Assembly (NCBI GenBank): GCA_951812715.1
Contig: OX638323.1
Span: forward strand, 2,398,577-2,462,576
DNA: 64,000 nt
From: an uncultured Pseudohongiella sp.
GTDB taxonomy: Bacteria; Pseudomonadota; Gammaproteobacteria; Pseudomonadales; Pseudohongiellaceae
Direction of reading: 5' to 3'
Shown here in pieces: positions 36,266-46,387 of this stretch (the stretch's first letter is position 1; every line of letters starts with the position of its first letter). The notes under the pieces are model-generated. The model was given only the letters and a program-made list of their open reading frames with translations. It was not told the origin of the DNA and ran no database searches. A program made the position numbers and the translations under genes.

Positions 36266-37327
36266 ATGAAGCAAGTAGATAGCCGCCACGCGGGCTTGAC
36301 GGCCTGGACCCGGGCCAGACTGCGGCAAATGCTGCCGCATGCCCCGGAACTGGGTGCACTGGAAATTGTCAGCGGCGACGCCAGCCACCGGCGTTATTTC
36401 CGGGCGCGCCCGGCCAGCGGGATTTCGTATATCGCCGTCGATACACCGCCGGAAAAAGAAGACAGCCGTCCCTTTGTCGAAGTTGGCGGTTTGTTGCGGG
36501 ATGCTTCTCTGCGCGCCCCGGACCTTTTGGCCGTGGATCTTGAACAGGGCTATATGCTGCTTGAGGACTTCGGCGATCAACTTTTTCTCTCATATCTGTT
36601 GCGGACGCAGGAAACCGGCGACACCGAATCAGCGAACCGGCTCTACCGGGCTGCCATCGACAGTCTGCTCGACTTGCAACAAAAAGTGGACTGCCGCCAG
36701 CTTCCCCCATATGACAAGACGGAACTCGCGCGGGAAATGTCACTGTTTCCCGACTGGTTCTGCCGCCGCTGGCTGCAAGTCGAGCCCAACCCCAGGCAAT
36801 TGGAAATCATTAACAATTGCTTCGACTTTCTTTGCGAAGCCGCGCTTGCCCAAACCCAGGTCGCGGTGCATCGCGACTATCATTCGCGCAACCTGATGTT
36901 GCTGGACGCGGAGCCGAAACGTCCCGGGATTCTTGATTTTCAGGATGCCGTCAGTGGCCCTTGCAGTTACGATCCCGTTTCGCTATTGCGGGACTGCTAT
37001 ATCAAATGGGATCGGAACCGGCTCGATGGATGGATCGGCTATTATCTGGAAGGCGCCAGATCCCGGGGCATTGTCGCGGAAATATCCGCCGCGAAGTTCC
37101 GGCGCGATTTCGATCTGATGGGTCTGCAGCGCCACTTGAAGGTGCTCGGCATCTTTTGCCGGCTCACGATCCGCGATCACAAACCCGGATTTCTGGCCGA
37201 TATTCCACTGGTGATGGAATATTTCATCGAAGTCGCCCAGGAGTATCCGGAAATGGAACCGCTACTCTCCTGGTTTCGCCGGGATCTCGAGCCGCGCGCG
37301 TTAGCGACGCTGCGGCCGGCGGACTAA
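36266..37327 (+). CDS. amgK: Anomeric MurNAc/GlcNAc kinase AmgK (aminoglycoside phosphotransferase fold)
   Basis: The 353-residue protein has the APH kinase fold: GDASHRRYFRA loop, EDFGDQLF hinge, catalytic AVHRDYHSRNLML (HxDxxxxN) and GILDFQDAVSGPCSYD metal motif. In Pseudomonas, AmgK phosphorylates C1 of N-acetylmuramate in the peptidoglycan-recycling bypass and MurU follows; the same adjacent gene here supports the assignment. I use the ATG at 36266, which has GTGGAG upstream, rather than the GTG at 36257 that overlaps this site. The stop overlaps the murU start (TAATG). Confidence 0.9.
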   Translation: MKQVDSRHAGLTAWTRARLRQMLPHAPELGALEIVSGDASHRRYFRARPASGISYIAVDTPPEKEDSRPFVEVGGLLRDASLRAPDLLAVDLEQGYMLLEDFGDQLFLSYLLRTQETGDTESANRLYRAAIDSLLDLQQKVDCRQLPPYDKTELAREMSLFPDWFCRRWLQVEPNPRQLEIINNCFDFLCEAALAQTQVAVHRDYHSRNLMLLDAEPKRPGILDFQDAVSGPCSYDPVSLLRDCYIKWDRNRLDGWIGYYLEGARSRGIVAEISAAKFRRDFDLMGLQRHLKVLGIFCRLTIRDHKPGFLADIPLVMEYFIEVAQEYPEMEPLLSWFRRDLEPRALATLRPAD

Positions 37328-37998
37328 TGCAAGCGATCCTGCTCGCGGCGGGGCTTGGCCAACGCATGCGGCCCCTTACCGCGACCGTACCCAAACCGCT
37401 GCTGAAAGTCGGCGAACACGCGCTCATCGAACATCAACTCATGCGTCTGGCCCGCGCTGGCGTCAGCCGGGTGGCGGTCAACCTTTTCCATTTGGGCGAT
37501 CTGATCCAGGAGGTTCTTGGCGACGGTTCCCGCTACGGGCTGGAAATCGCCTGGTCGCCGGAACGGCAATTGCTCGATACCGGCGGCGGCATTATTCAGG
37601 CGCTGCCCCTGCTGCAAGGCGATTCCTTTATCGTCGCCAATGCCGATGTCTGGACCGAATTCGACTATGCCGGTCTGCGGCCGGTGGACGGGACGGGAAC
37701 GCTGGCGCATCTGGTGCTGGCGCCGAATTCGCCGTCGAAGCCGAACGGCGATTTCTTCCTGCGAGCCGATGGGCGTATATACGACCACAATGGCGCCGGC
37801 GCGAGACCATATACCTTCGCCGGCATCAGCGTCATGCATCGCAATCTGTTCGCTGGCCTGAAACCCCAACCGCTATCCGTAGTGCCGTTGCTGCGCGCGG
37901 CCATGGCCCGCGGCCAGGTCGGCGGCGAACTTTTTTCCGGTGACTGGGCGGATGTCGGCACGCCCGAGCGGCTGCGCGAACTCAATGCGCGGCGCTGA
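37327..37998 (+). CDS. murU: N-acetylmuramate alpha-1-phosphate uridylyltransferase MurU
   Basis: A 223-residue sugar nucleotidyltransferase with MQAILLAAGLGQRMRPLTATVPKPLLKVG (G-x-G-x-R...PK signature), LLDTGGGI and IVANADVWTEFD metal site, and GDWADVGTPERL near the end. It makes UDP-MurNAc from MurNAc-1-phosphate, acting right after AmgK and bypassing de novo MurA/B. Its ATG overlaps the amgK stop by one base, so the pair is coupled. The gene pair diverges from lptD, as in Pseudomonas. Confidence 0.92.
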   Translation: MQAILLAAGLGQRMRPLTATVPKPLLKVGEHALIEHQLMRLARAGVSRVAVNLFHLGDLIQEVLGDGSRYGLEIAWSPERQLLDTGGGIIQALPLLQGDSFIVANADVWTEFDYAGLRPVDGTGTLAHLVLAPNSPSKPNGDFFLRADGRIYDHNGAGARPYTFAGISVMHRNLFAGLKPQPLSVVPLLRAAMARGQVGGELFSGDWADVGTPERLRELNARR

Positions 37999-38095
37999 TG
38001 CCGGAACAACGAATTTGCCGGAAAATTGAGTGCCTCCGCGGGCGCCGTGCTAAACTCATCGCACGCTTCCGAAGGCAGTCCAGGATGGCGTCGGA

Positions 38096-38401
38096 ATGAA
38101 CTTTCTTGACTTGCTTGCCCATAATAGCCCGAACATAGTGACCCTGGTGCTGGTGGTGTTCTATCCGCAAGCCCGCCTGCATTGGCTGGAAGTAAATATG
38201 CGCAAGGAATTAGCCGCGCTGGCGGTCAACTCGCGCAAGGGGGCCGCGACGGTCGAAACCGGATTGCGAAGCGTGTTCCTTTCCGGGGAACGTGGGCCGA
38301 GAAGCGAGATCGGCAAGCTGCCGGATCGCAGGTCGAGGCTCGCAGGTCAGTTGTCGCCGGTATATGTGGCGCAAGGGCCACCATCCGAGTTCCCCGCATG
38401 A
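38096..38401 (+). CDS. Hypothetical small protein, possibly coupled to rpe
   Basis: A 101-residue open frame between murU and rpe. The N-terminal third has one hydrophobic stretch ([19 protein letters not shown]); the rest is basic and low in recognisable features. A plausible binding site (caggatgg) precedes the ATG, and its TGA overlaps the rpe ATG (ATGA), suggesting translational coupling. I recognise no family, and the frame could be chance in GC-rich DNA. Confidence 0.35.
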   Translation: MNFLDLLAHNSPNIVTLVLVVFYPQARLHWLEVNMRKELAALAVNSRKGAATVETGLRSVFLSGERGPRSEIGKLPDRRSRLAGQLSPVYVAQGPPSEFPA

Positions 38402-39075
38402 ACGATTTCCTCATAGCGCCCTCAATTCTCTCGGCGGACTTCGCGCGGCTTGGCGATGAAGTCAACGCGGTGCTTGAGGCGGGGGCGGACATTATTCATT
38501 TCGATGTGATGGATAACCACTACGTGCCCAATCTCACCATTGGCCCGATGGTTTGCGAGGCCTTGCGCAAGCATGGCGTAACCGCTCCCATCGACGTGCA
38601 TTTGATGGTGACGCCGGTGGATCGGTTGATCACGGATTTCGCCAACGCGGGGGCGAGCTATATCAGTTTCCACCCGGAAGCCAGCCGGCATGTGGACCGC
38701 AGTCTGCAATTGATACGTGACCAGGGTTGCAAGTCGGGACTGGCGTTCAATCCGGCTACATCGCTGCATTGCCTCGAATACGTGCTCGACAAGCTCGACC
38801 TGGTGCTGCTGATGTCGGTGAATCCGGGCTTCGGCGGGCAGAAGTTCATTCCTTCCACGCTGGACAAATTGCGTCAGGCGCGGGCGATCGTCAATGGCGC
38901 GGCCAATCCAATCCGGCTGGAAGTCGACGGCGGCGTCGGGGTGGGAAATATCCGCGCCATCGCCGAAGCCGGCGCCGACATGTTCGTCGCCGGCTCGGCC
39001 ATCTTCAACAGCGACGACTATCGAGCGACCATCGACGCCATGCGCGCGCAACTGGAACAGGCCCGACCCCATTGA
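38398..39075 (+). CDS. rpe: Ribulose-phosphate 3-epimerase
   Basis: Interconverts ribulose 5-phosphate and xylulose 5-phosphate in the pentose phosphate pathway. The 225-residue TIM-barrel protein shows [51 protein letters not shown] and EVDGGV, with the metal-binding His, Asp, His, Asp set. The ATG at 38398 fits family N-termini. In many relatives gph follows rpe before trpE; it is missing here and a 246-base gap takes its place. Confidence 0.97.
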   Translation: MNDFLIAPSILSADFARLGDEVNAVLEAGADIIHFDVMDNHYVPNLTIGPMVCEALRKHGVTAPIDVHLMVTPVDRLITDFANAGASYISFHPEASRHVDRSLQLIRDQGCKSGLAFNPATSLHCLEYVLDKLDLVLLMSVNPGFGGQKFIPSTLDKLRQARAIVNGAANPIRLEVDGGVGVGNIRAIAEAGADMFVAGSAIFNSDDYRATIDAMRAQLEQARPH

Positions 39076-39114
39076 GCCGATGATTCCCCACAGGCGTCGA
39101 ATAACCAGCCTCGC

Positions 39115-39200
39115 GGGGGCGCTGGCCAGCGGTTACCAAGCGATAGTCTTGTCCGCGGCTCCGGGCGACGCCGAGCCGCGCCTGGTTGAGGCGCGGTTGG
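39115..39200. repeat. Possible diverged half-copy of the dispersed repeat
   Basis: gccagcg-gttaccaagcg followed by gcgacgccgagc resembles the central block of copy C (tttaccaagcgccagcttcg...gcggcgccgagc). Similarity covers only about 60 bases and contains gaps. It lies in the gene-free gap between rpe and trpE, where no trp leader peptide or attenuator could be made out. Confidence 0.3.
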
Positions 39201-39321
39201 CGAAACCGAAGAAAAGCACGGCTGTTCGAGGTTCGAACGGCTCGACAATAATGCCGGGACCGGCGGCTGCAAAGAGACATGCTCCGCCCGCGACGACCGC
39301 GCGCGGGAGCCGGGAAACCTG

Positions 39322-40800
39322 ATGGACGAACAGCGTTTCCAGCAACTAGCCGGGCAGGGCTACAACCGGATACCGGTGTCGCGCAAGGTGCTGGCCGATC
39401 TTGAAACACCCCTCAGCGCCTACCTCAAACTTGCCGACGGTCCGTACAGCTTTTTCTTCGAATCGGTGCAAGGCGGCGAACAATGGGGCCGCTACTCCAT
39501 CATCGGTCTGCCTTGCCGCAGCGTGTTGCGTGTGATCGGGACCCGCCTCACGGTGGAAACCGATGGCGAGGTAGTCGAACAACACCGATCGGTCGATCCA
39601 TTTCCCTTCATCGCCGAGTACAAGGCGCGGTTTCGCGCGCCGTCAACGCCGCGGAATCAGCGTTTCGGCGGCGGCCTGGTTGGCTACTTCGCTTACGATA
39701 CCGTGCGCTATGTGGAAACGCGGATCGGCCCTTGCGCGGGCCGCGACGAAATCGGCACGCCGGATATCCTGCTCATGGTGGCCGATGAAATCGTCATTTT
39801 CGACAATCTCATGGGCACGGCGTCGATCGTGATCAATGCCGATCCCGAACAGCCCGGCGGATTCGCGGCCGCGCTCAAGCGGCTGGACGAACTCGAGCAG
39901 CGTCTTGGCGGCAGCGCGCAATTGCCGCCGAACCAGGTCGGCAGCATCGAAGACGGCGACTACCGCCATCATTTTCCGGAACCGGACTTCAAGCGGGCGG
40001 TACGGCGAATCAAGGACTACATCGTCGCCGGGGATTGCATGCAGGTGGTGCTTTCTCAGCGCATGTCGGCGGATTTTGGCGGCGAACCGCTGCATCTCTA
40101 CCGCGCCTTGCGTCATCTCAACCCCTCGCCCTACATGGTGTTCTTCAACCTCGACGATCATCATGTCGTGAGCGCCTCGCCGGAGATCCTCGCGCGGGTG
40201 GAAAACGGCAAGATCACCGTTCGTCCGCTGGCCGGCACGCGCCACCGCGGCGCTACCGCGGACGAGGACCAGGCGCTTGAGAAGGAACTGCTCGCCGACG
40301 AAAAGGAGTTGGCCGAACATCTCATGCTGATCGACCTGAGCCGGAACGATTCCGGGCGCGTGTCGAAGATCGGCTCGGTGCGGGTGCCGCGCAAAATGTT
40401 TGTCGAACGCTACTCCCATGTCATGCATATCGCTTCCATCGTCGAAAGCGAGATCCGGCCCGACCGCAGCGCGCTAGACGTATTGCGCGCCACGTTGCCG
40501 GTCGGCACCTTGAGCGGCGCGCCCAAGGTCCGCGCCATGGAAATCATCGACGAACTCGAACCGGACAAGCGCGGCATCTATGGCGGCGCCATGGGCTATC
40601 TCGGCTGGAACGACAACATGGACATGGCCATCGCGATTCGTACCGCGGTAATCAAGGCCGGCAAACTCTATGTCCAGGCCGGCGCCGGCATCGTCGCCGA
40701 TTCCCGGCCCGACATGGAATGGGAGGAAACCCGCAACAAGGCCCGGGCCATCATGCGCGCCGCCCAACTCGCGGCAGCTTCCCTGCGCCTCGACGACTGA
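39322..40800 (+). CDS. trpE: Anthranilate synthase component I
   Basis: Converts chorismate to anthranilate with ammonia from TrpG. The 492-residue protein has the N-terminal TrpE domain with the tryptophan feedback region (GPYSFFFESVQGGEQWGRYSIIG, containing LLES-like FFES) and the chorismate-binding core with VVLSQRM, SASPEILARVENG, RPLAGTRHRG, DLSRND, LPVGTLSGAPKVRAM and AGAGIVADS. The start ATG at 39322 fits. The partner trpG and trpD/trpC lie 10.5 kb downstream, after an accessory segment. No attenuator is evident. Confidence 0.96.
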   Translation: MDEQRFQQLAGQGYNRIPVSRKVLADLETPLSAYLKLADGPYSFFFESVQGGEQWGRYSIIGLPCRSVLRVIGTRLTVETDGEVVEQHRSVDPFPFIAEYKARFRAPSTPRNQRFGGGLVGYFAYDTVRYVETRIGPCAGRDEIGTPDILLMVADEIVIFDNLMGTASIVINADPEQPGGFAAALKRLDELEQRLGGSAQLPPNQVGSIEDGDYRHHFPEPDFKRAVRRIKDYIVAGDCMQVVLSQRMSADFGGEPLHLYRALRHLNPSPYMVFFNLDDHHVVSASPEILARVENGKITVRPLAGTRHRGATADEDQALEKELLADEKELAEHLMLIDLSRNDSGRVSKIGSVRVPRKMFVERYSHVMHIASIVESEIRPDRSALDVLRATLPVGTLSGAPKVRAMEIIDELEPDKRGIYGGAMGYLGWNDNMDMAIAIRTAVIKAGKLYVQAGAGIVADSRPDMEWEETRNKARAIMRAAQLAAASLRLDD

Positions 40801-40868
40801 CCGCTATATCATTCTCAATACAATTCCAACGCGTAATTGTTCACCTCCGCAAAACAAATACGCACTTC

Positions 40869-42329
40869 CTAAATTCGACCTTGCCGCAATGTCCGCCAAG
40901 CAGCCAGCGCCCGTTCGCGCGATGCGCGCAAATCGACAATCGGGGCGGGATAGTTCGAACCGAGGCTCACGCCGGCCTGGCGCAACACCTCGGCCCCGGC
41001 CTCCCAAGGGGCGTGGATGTGACGGTTGGGCAAGTGGCTCAATTCGGGCAGCCAGCGCCGCAAATATTCTCCTTCGGGGTCGTACTTGCGCGATTGCAGC
41101 ACCGGATTGAAGATACGGAAATAGGGCGCGGCGTCCGCGCCGCAGCCCGCCACCCATTGCCAGCCGAAACTGTTGTTCGCCAGATCCGCGTCTACCAGAC
41201 AGTCCCAGAACCATTCCGCGCCACGCCGCCAGTGGATGAGCAAATTCTTGGTGAGGAAAGATGCGGCTATCATGCGCACGCGATTGTGCATCGTGCCGGT
41301 TTTCCACAACTCCCGCATGCCCGCGTCGACCAGGGGCACGCCGGTGTTGCCGTGTTGCCAGCAGCGCAGCGGTTCGGGTTCGTCGCGCCACGGAAACCCT
41401 TCCAGCACCGACTTTAAATCCTGGTCGATCATGTGTGGATAGTGGTAGAGCAAGTGATAACTGAACTCGCGCCAGCACAATTGCCGGATATAGGCGTTCG
41501 CTCCGTCGCCGGCTGCGGCGGCATGGGTTTCCCGCCAGACCTGCCCTGGACTGATCTCGCCGAAATGCAGATATGGCGAAAGCGAAGAAACTGCCGGTTC
41601 GGCCGGGAGATCGCGTTTTGTCCGATATACCTCGACGTTTCTGCCGAGAAAGTCTTGCAATTGCTTCCGCGCGGCCGCCTCACCCGGCGTCCAGTGCGCC
41701 TCCAGGCCGGCATCCCAGGGAATCTGCGGCTTAAGTGCGAGTTTTTCAATTCGATCCAGAGGCTGGGAACATTCCGCCAGGATCAGATCTCGCGGTTTCG
41801 GGGCCGGTTCATTCGGCCAGGTGGAATTGAGCAGGTTGTGATAAAAGGGCGTAAACACATTGTATGGCGTGCCGTCCTTCTTGCCGCATTCCCAAGGCTC
41901 CCAAAGCAGCGAGCCGTTGAACGATTCGGTCTCGATGCCCGCTTCGCCCAAGGCCGCGGCAACCTGTTCGTCTTGCTGTCGGCGCCAGGGCTCGTAACAC
42001 CGGTTCCATACCACTTCATTTACCGGCAGCGAATGGCAAAGTCTGGCCAACTCCCGCCCGGCATCGCCCTGCAAGACCCAGAGCTTGCCATGCAGCGACT
42101 CATTGAGCCGCTTGAGCGAATGATGCAGCCACCAGCGCGAAGCTCCTCCCAGCTTCCATTCACCGGCATTTTCGTCATCGAGAACGTAAACCGGCAGCAC
42201 CGCCCCCGCTGCCGCCGCCGCGCTTAACGCGGGATTGTCCCGTAGCCGCAAATCCTGCCGGAACCACATGACGGTCAAAGCTTGACCATCATTCGTTCTT
42301 GAACGAAATTCGTATTCGGCGGAAGCCAT
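40869..42329 (-). CDS. phrB: Deoxyribodipyrimidine photolyase
   Basis: Repairs UV-induced cyclobutane pyrimidine dimers with blue light. The 486-residue protein has the N-terminal antenna-binding domain (VMWFRQDLRLRDNPALSAAA) and a C-terminal FAD domain with SSLSPYLHFGEISPGQVW, QLCWREFSYHLLY, WQHGNTGVPLVDAGMRELWKTGTMHNRVRMI and FNPVLQSRKYDPEGEYLRRWLPEL. These are typical of class I CPD photolyases rather than plant cryptochromes. The start is uncertain; an internal start nearer VMWFRQ is possible. It lies convergent to trpE, at the edge of the accessory stretch splitting the trp genes. Confidence 0.93.
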   Translation of the reverse strand: MASAEYEFRSRTNDGQALTVMWFRQDLRLRDNPALSAAAAAGAVLPVYVLDDENAGEWKLGGASRWWLHHSLKRLNESLHGKLWVLQGDAGRELARLCHSLPVNEVVWNRCYEPWRRQQDEQVAAALGEAGIETESFNGSLLWEPWECGKKDGTPYNVFTPFYHNLLNSTWPNEPAPKPRDLILAECSQPLDRIEKLALKPQIPWDAGLEAHWTPGEAAARKQLQDFLGRNVEVYRTKRDLPAEPAVSSLSPYLHFGEISPGQVWRETHAAAAGDGANAYIRQLCWREFSYHLLYHYPHMIDQDLKSVLEGFPWRDEPEPLRCWQHGNTGVPLVDAGMRELWKTGTMHNRVRMIAASFLTKNLLIHWRRGAEWFWDCLVDADLANNSFGWQWVAGCGADAAPYFRIFNPVLQSRKYDPEGEYLRRWLPELSHLPNRHIHAPWEAGAEVLRQAGVSLGSNYPAPIVDLRASRERALAAWRTLRQGRI

Positions 42330-42466
42330 CGGCGTTGCCCGCTTCAGGGGTAATTCCAGGCTTGATTTGAAAGAAGATCAAACGTCTGCATACAGACTCA
42401 GCTTGTTTCATGCTCGGCTTGGGAAACTATGGCGGCAACAGGGCGATTTTCTGCAGGAACCGGCTG

Positions 42467-42572
42467 ATTTTGTGATGAACCAGAGAAGATTGTCAGTGAA
42501 CTCGTGATCGTCGTTGCCGGACCCGCGTGCTCTGCTACCTTGTTTCGCGTGGGCGCGAGTTTCCGTCTGCCT
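42467..42572 (+). repeat. Duplicated leader upstream of the first FG-GAP gene
   Basis: About 105 bases here (tttgtgatgaac...gagaagatt...tgatcgtc-ttgccggaccc...tgtttcgcgtggg) recur at 46238-46345 before the second FG-GAP gene with few substitutions. The matching position, about 50 bases before each start, suggests shared expression signals or simply the left part of the gene duplication. The 289-base gap holds nothing else I can name. Confidence 0.75.
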
Positions 42573-42618
42573 TGTTCAATAATCTTGAATCGCGGCAACA
42601 ATGGAAGGGTCGATAGTC

Positions 42619-45600
42619 ATGACAAAGAAAATACCTGAATTCACTTACCTGGTTTGCGTAATCGCGCTGCTGTCGGCGGCAAGCCTTGTGCGCGCCGAAG
42701 CTGCGGACGCTTTCTCGATGAATCCCAGCGAGGATTGCGGCGCGACGTTTTCCCTGCCGCCATCGATCGCAACGGATACGGTGTGCGCGGGAGAAATTCA
42801 ATTGGCGGATCTGGATGGCGACGGCCATCTCGATGTGCTGGCGCCGAACTCTTCCGGTTGGTTGTCCCACGATTTACAGTGGCACAGGAACTTGGGGGCA
42901 GGCCTATTTTCAGCACCCCGGATTATTACCACGGATGCCGATAACGACAACGACGGTTACGGCATCACCCCCGAAAGCACCCAAGCAGTGGATTTCGACA
43001 GCGACGGCGATTTGGATTTGTTGATCGCTTCTGCCAGAGGCACAGGCAAAATCGTTTGGTATGAGAACCTGGGCGGCGGTGAGATTTCGGCGGCTCGCGC
43101 CATTGCAGAGGTCTATGCATATCATGCGACCGCTCGCGCGACGGATCTCGATGGCGACGGCGACCTCGATGTTGTGGTGAGCGCCGATCCGGGTTTGGAT
43201 ACCGGCCCGGCAAGAATTGTCTGGTTTGAAAACCTCGGTGGAGGGGTGTTCTCTCCGGAGCGGTTCATTTTTGTTTACGGCAAAAGCCATGGACATGTGA
43301 CTATTACAGACTTGGACGGAGACGGCGACCCCGACATGTTTCGTGCTTCGCGATTGAATGACGGCATCGTTTGGTACGAGAATTTTGGCGGGGGGACATT
43401 TTCGTCCGAGCGGGTGATTGCAACGGATGGCGCAATGCTCCAGCTTGCCTACCCCCTGGACCTCGATGGCGACGGCGACTCCGATGTGATTGCAGCTTCG
43501 GCGGCCGAAGACGGGCTGGTGTGGTACGAGAATCTGGGCGGCGGAACTTTTTCGCCGCTGCGGGTGATCGACGCGGACGCCCGGAATTTCACCGATCTGA
43601 GTTTGGCGGATCTGGACGGCGACGGCGACCGGGACGTGTTGTCCGCATTTTCCCCCGAAGATTCAGTCGTGTGGTACGAAAATCTGGGTGGTGGGGTGTT
43701 TTCTCCGCGGCGAATGATCGACGTGGATGCCCAGAACATCTCCAACGTGCGCGCCACGGATATGGATGGCGACGGCGACTTGGATGTGTTGGCCAAATTT
43801 TCGTCGGACGGCTCGGTCGCGTGGTACGAGAATCTGGGAAACGGCGCGTATTCTCCGAGACCTGTCGTCGCGAAGCTGCGAGTTTCACCTTCCACCATTG
43901 GAGTCGCGGATTTGGATGAAGACGGCGATCTTGACCTGCTGGGATTGACCACATCCCAAATGCGGTGGGGAGCCAAGGTGGTTTGGTACGAAAATCTTGG
44001 TATGGAATCGTTTGCGCCACAGCGGGATTTGGCGATACAACATGTGATAGGCGCAACCGCGATGGGCGATGTGGATGGGGATGGCGATATCGATGTGCTC
44101 TCCGCTTCGCGCAATTCCGAAGAGGGCGAGGTCTTCTTGCACCGAAACCTCGGCGGTGGGGAGTTTTCATCGGGCCGGCAATATGGACCTGAAGGTCGTT
44201 TTATCCTGAGTATTCATCTATCGGATCTCAATGGCGATGGTGATCCGGACTTGTTGATGTCGGCAGCCGGGGGAGACCGGATCGTTTGGCACGAGAACAA
44301 GGAACGGCGGTATTTTGGTCAGCCCCAGGTCATCGCGGCGGATGCCGCTCTTGTCCACGATGTATTCGCGGAAGACTTGGACGGGGACGGCGACATGGAT
44401 GTGCTGTCCGCCTCCTTTGGCAGCGGCGAGATCGCGTGGTACGAGAATCGGGGCGCGGGAGAGTTCTCGCCGGAGCGAATCATCACGGCGGATGCCAAAG
44501 GCGCGACAGGCGTTCACGCGGTGGACATTGACGGCGATGGCGATATCGATGTGCTTTCGGCATTCAATCCCTTCGGCAAGATCGCATGGCACGAAAACCT
44601 CGGCGCCGGGGAATTCTCGCCGCGTCGGGACATCACCGCGGACGACGACAGCGCCAAGGGGTTTCACTTGGCCGATCTGGACGGCGACGATGATTTCGAT
44701 GTGCTTTCGAATTCTCCGACAGACAACAGAATCATATGGTATGAAAACACGGGTGGCGGGGGGTTTTCACCGCAACGGACGGTTGCGGCAAATTCCGATG
44801 GTGTGACCTATGTCCACGCGGCCGATCTGGATGGTGACGGTGACCTCGACGTGATGTCGGCGTCCCCCGACAAAGACATGATCGCGTGGTACTCGAATCA
44901 GGGAGCCGGTGAGTATTCGCCGCAACGGCTGATCACGACGGATGCCAGCAAGGTCGGAAGCGTTAGCGCGGTTGATATGGACGTCGACGGCGATTTCGAT
45001 GTGCTATGGGCCTCCCCGGAACATTTTGCGAGCGCGTGGATTGAGAATCCCGGCGATGGAAATTTCGCGCCGCATCGTGCCATCACGAGTGAATTCGGAT
45101 TCAGTGTTCTCCCGGCGGATCTGGATGGCGACGGCGATCTTGACGTATTGACGCAAACTATTCAAAGTTATGACACCACGCTTGCCTGGTTGGAGAATCT
45201 GGGCGACGGAGAGTTGTCGTCGCAGCGATTCATCGCGGAGACCGCCCGCAGCGTCTTGAACGCAAACGCGGTCGATTTGGACGGTGACGGTGACCTCGAT
45301 GTCATGCTGACGTCACTGTATCCCGTTCGAAGTATTGACTGGTATGAGAATCAAGGCGATGGGATTTTTCTGTCGCACTCAATCCATGCGGCGGATTCCC
45401 GGTATATGTCCAAAGCTCGCGTTGCGGACATTGATGGGGACGGTGATCCGGATGTGTATACCTCATTCTATGATGAACGAGGAAATGATGAACGTGAGGT
45501 TGCGTGGTTTGAGAACCGTGGACGGGGAGTGTTTTCATCGGTGCGGGTTTTGGTGAGGCTTTCCGAGGGCTTTTCTGATGTGTTAGCGGCGGACCTGAAT

Positions 45601-46188
45601 GGCGACGGCGACTTCGACTTGCTGAAGTACTCCTTAGAAGGAAAGATCGAATGGTATGAAAATCTGGGTGTTGGCGGGTTTTCATCGCGGCGCATGATCG
45701 AACCGGATGCCGACTCGATTGGAAGTGTACTGCCGGTGGATCTGGATGGAGACGATGATATCGACGTGCTGTACGCCTCCCGTCGCAATAGCAACTATGT
45801 CGCGTGGCGCGAGAACCAGGGCGGCGGGGTATTTTCAACGCGCCGCGATTTCGAAATGATTGTCGAGGGCGAAGTAAACGTTTACGCGGCGGATATGGAT
45901 GGCGATGGTGACTTGGACGTGTTGTCGGCCTCCGCCGACAACAACAAGATCGCCTGGTCCGAGAATTTGGGTGCCGGAGAGTTTTCTCCGGAAAAGATAA
46001 TCACCACGGTTGCTCTGAATGTTGGAGATGTCACCGTGGTGGATCTGGACGGTGACGGCGACCTCGATGTGTTGTCTGCTTTGAGCCGCAGACGGACCAG
46101 AGTGTTGTATGAAAATTCCGGCGGCGGGATTTTTACGTCGCATCGAGCGCTGGGTCCCGAAGGCGTGCGCTCAATATTCTTTTACTGA
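42619..46188 (+). CDS. Secreted FG-GAP/VCBS repeat protein 1
   Basis: The 1189-residue protein has a signal peptide (MTKKIPEFTYLVCVIALLSA to about residue 27) and then almost nothing but repeats of about 50 residues: D-L-D-G-D-G-D-L-D-V-L-S-A-S, I-A-W-Y-E-N-L-G-G-G-x-F-S-P-x-R-x-I. I count 22 Asp-rich DxDGDGDxD units, each a likely calcium loop of an FG-GAP beta-propeller blade; 22 would suit about three seven-bladed propellers. No anchor, sorting signal or enzymatic domain is visible. I choose the ATG at 42619 with GGAAGGG upstream, not the one at 42601 that overlaps it. Adhesion or ligand binding is likely but inferred. Confidence 0.9.
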   Translation: MTKKIPEFTYLVCVIALLSAASLVRAEAADAFSMNPSEDCGATFSLPPSIATDTVCAGEIQLADLDGDGHLDVLAPNSSGWLSHDLQWHRNLGAGLFSAPRIITTDADNDNDGYGITPESTQAVDFDSDGDLDLLIASARGTGKIVWYENLGGGEISAARAIAEVYAYHATARATDLDGDGDLDVVVSADPGLDTGPARIVWFENLGGGVFSPERFIFVYGKSHGHVTITDLDGDGDPDMFRASRLNDGIVWYENFGGGTFSSERVIATDGAMLQLAYPLDLDGDGDSDVIAASAAEDGLVWYENLGGGTFSPLRVIDADARNFTDLSLADLDGDGDRDVLSAFSPEDSVVWYENLGGGVFSPRRMIDVDAQNISNVRATDMDGDGDLDVLAKFSSDGSVAWYENLGNGAYSPRPVVAKLRVSPSTIGVADLDEDGDLDLLGLTTSQMRWGAKVVWYENLGMESFAPQRDLAIQHVIGATAMGDVDGDGDIDVLSASRNSEEGEVFLHRNLGGGEFSSGRQYGPEGRFILSIHLSDLNGDGDPDLLMSAAGGDRIVWHENKERRYFGQPQVIAADAALVHDVFAEDLDGDGDMDVLSASFGSGEIAWYENRGAGEFSPERIITADAKGATGVHAVDIDGDGDIDVLSAFNPFGKIAWHENLGAGEFSPRRDITADDDSAKGFHLADLDGDDDFDVLSNSPTDNRIIWYENTGGGGFSPQRTVAANSDGVTYVHAADLDGDGDLDVMSASPDKDMIAWYSNQGAGEYSPQRLITTDASKVGSVSAVDMDVDGDFDVLWASPEHFASAWIENPGDGNFAPHRAITSEFGFSVLPADLDGDGDLDVLTQTIQSYDTTLAWLENLGDGELSSQRFIAETARSVLNANAVDLDGDGDLDVMLTSLYPVRSIDWYENQGDGIFLSHSIHAADSRYMSKARVADIDGDGDPDVYTSFYDERGNDEREVAWFENRGRGVFSSVRVLVRLSEGFSDVLAADLNGDGDFDLLKYSLEGKIEWYENLGVGGFSSRRMIEPDADSIGSVLPVDLDGDDDIDVLYASRRNSNYVAWRENQGGGVFSTRRDFEMIVEGEVNVYAADMDGDGDLDVLSASADNNKIAWSENLGAGEFSPEKIITTVALNVGDVTVVDLDGDGDLDVLSALSRRRTRVLYENSGGGIFTSHRALGPEGVRSIFFY

Positions 46189-46237
46189 ATTTCCGCGGTC
46201 GATCGATGTCCCTTGTTCGTCTGCGAAAGCCGAGTAG

Positions 46238-46345
46238 TTTTGTGATGAACCCGAGAAGATTGCCAATGAACCAGTGATCGTCATTGCCGGACCCGCGCGC
46301 TCTGCCAGCCTGTTTCGCGTGGGTGCAAGTTTCCGTCCGCATGGT
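46238..46345 (+). repeat. Duplicated leader upstream of the second FG-GAP gene
   Basis: This stretch closely matches 42467-42572 and precedes the second FG-GAP gene as the other precedes the first. It includes the far 5' end of an open frame (from 46274), which is why that frame appears longer than the gene. Confidence 0.75.
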
Positions 46346-46387
46346 TTTTTGCCTTGCATTGCGATGAAAGGGAATGGATTGATTCAT

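Noticed and set aside
39076..39321. trp attenuator with leader peptide before trpE
   Set aside because: No short frame with clustered Trp codons and no paired terminator/antiterminator hairpins were found.
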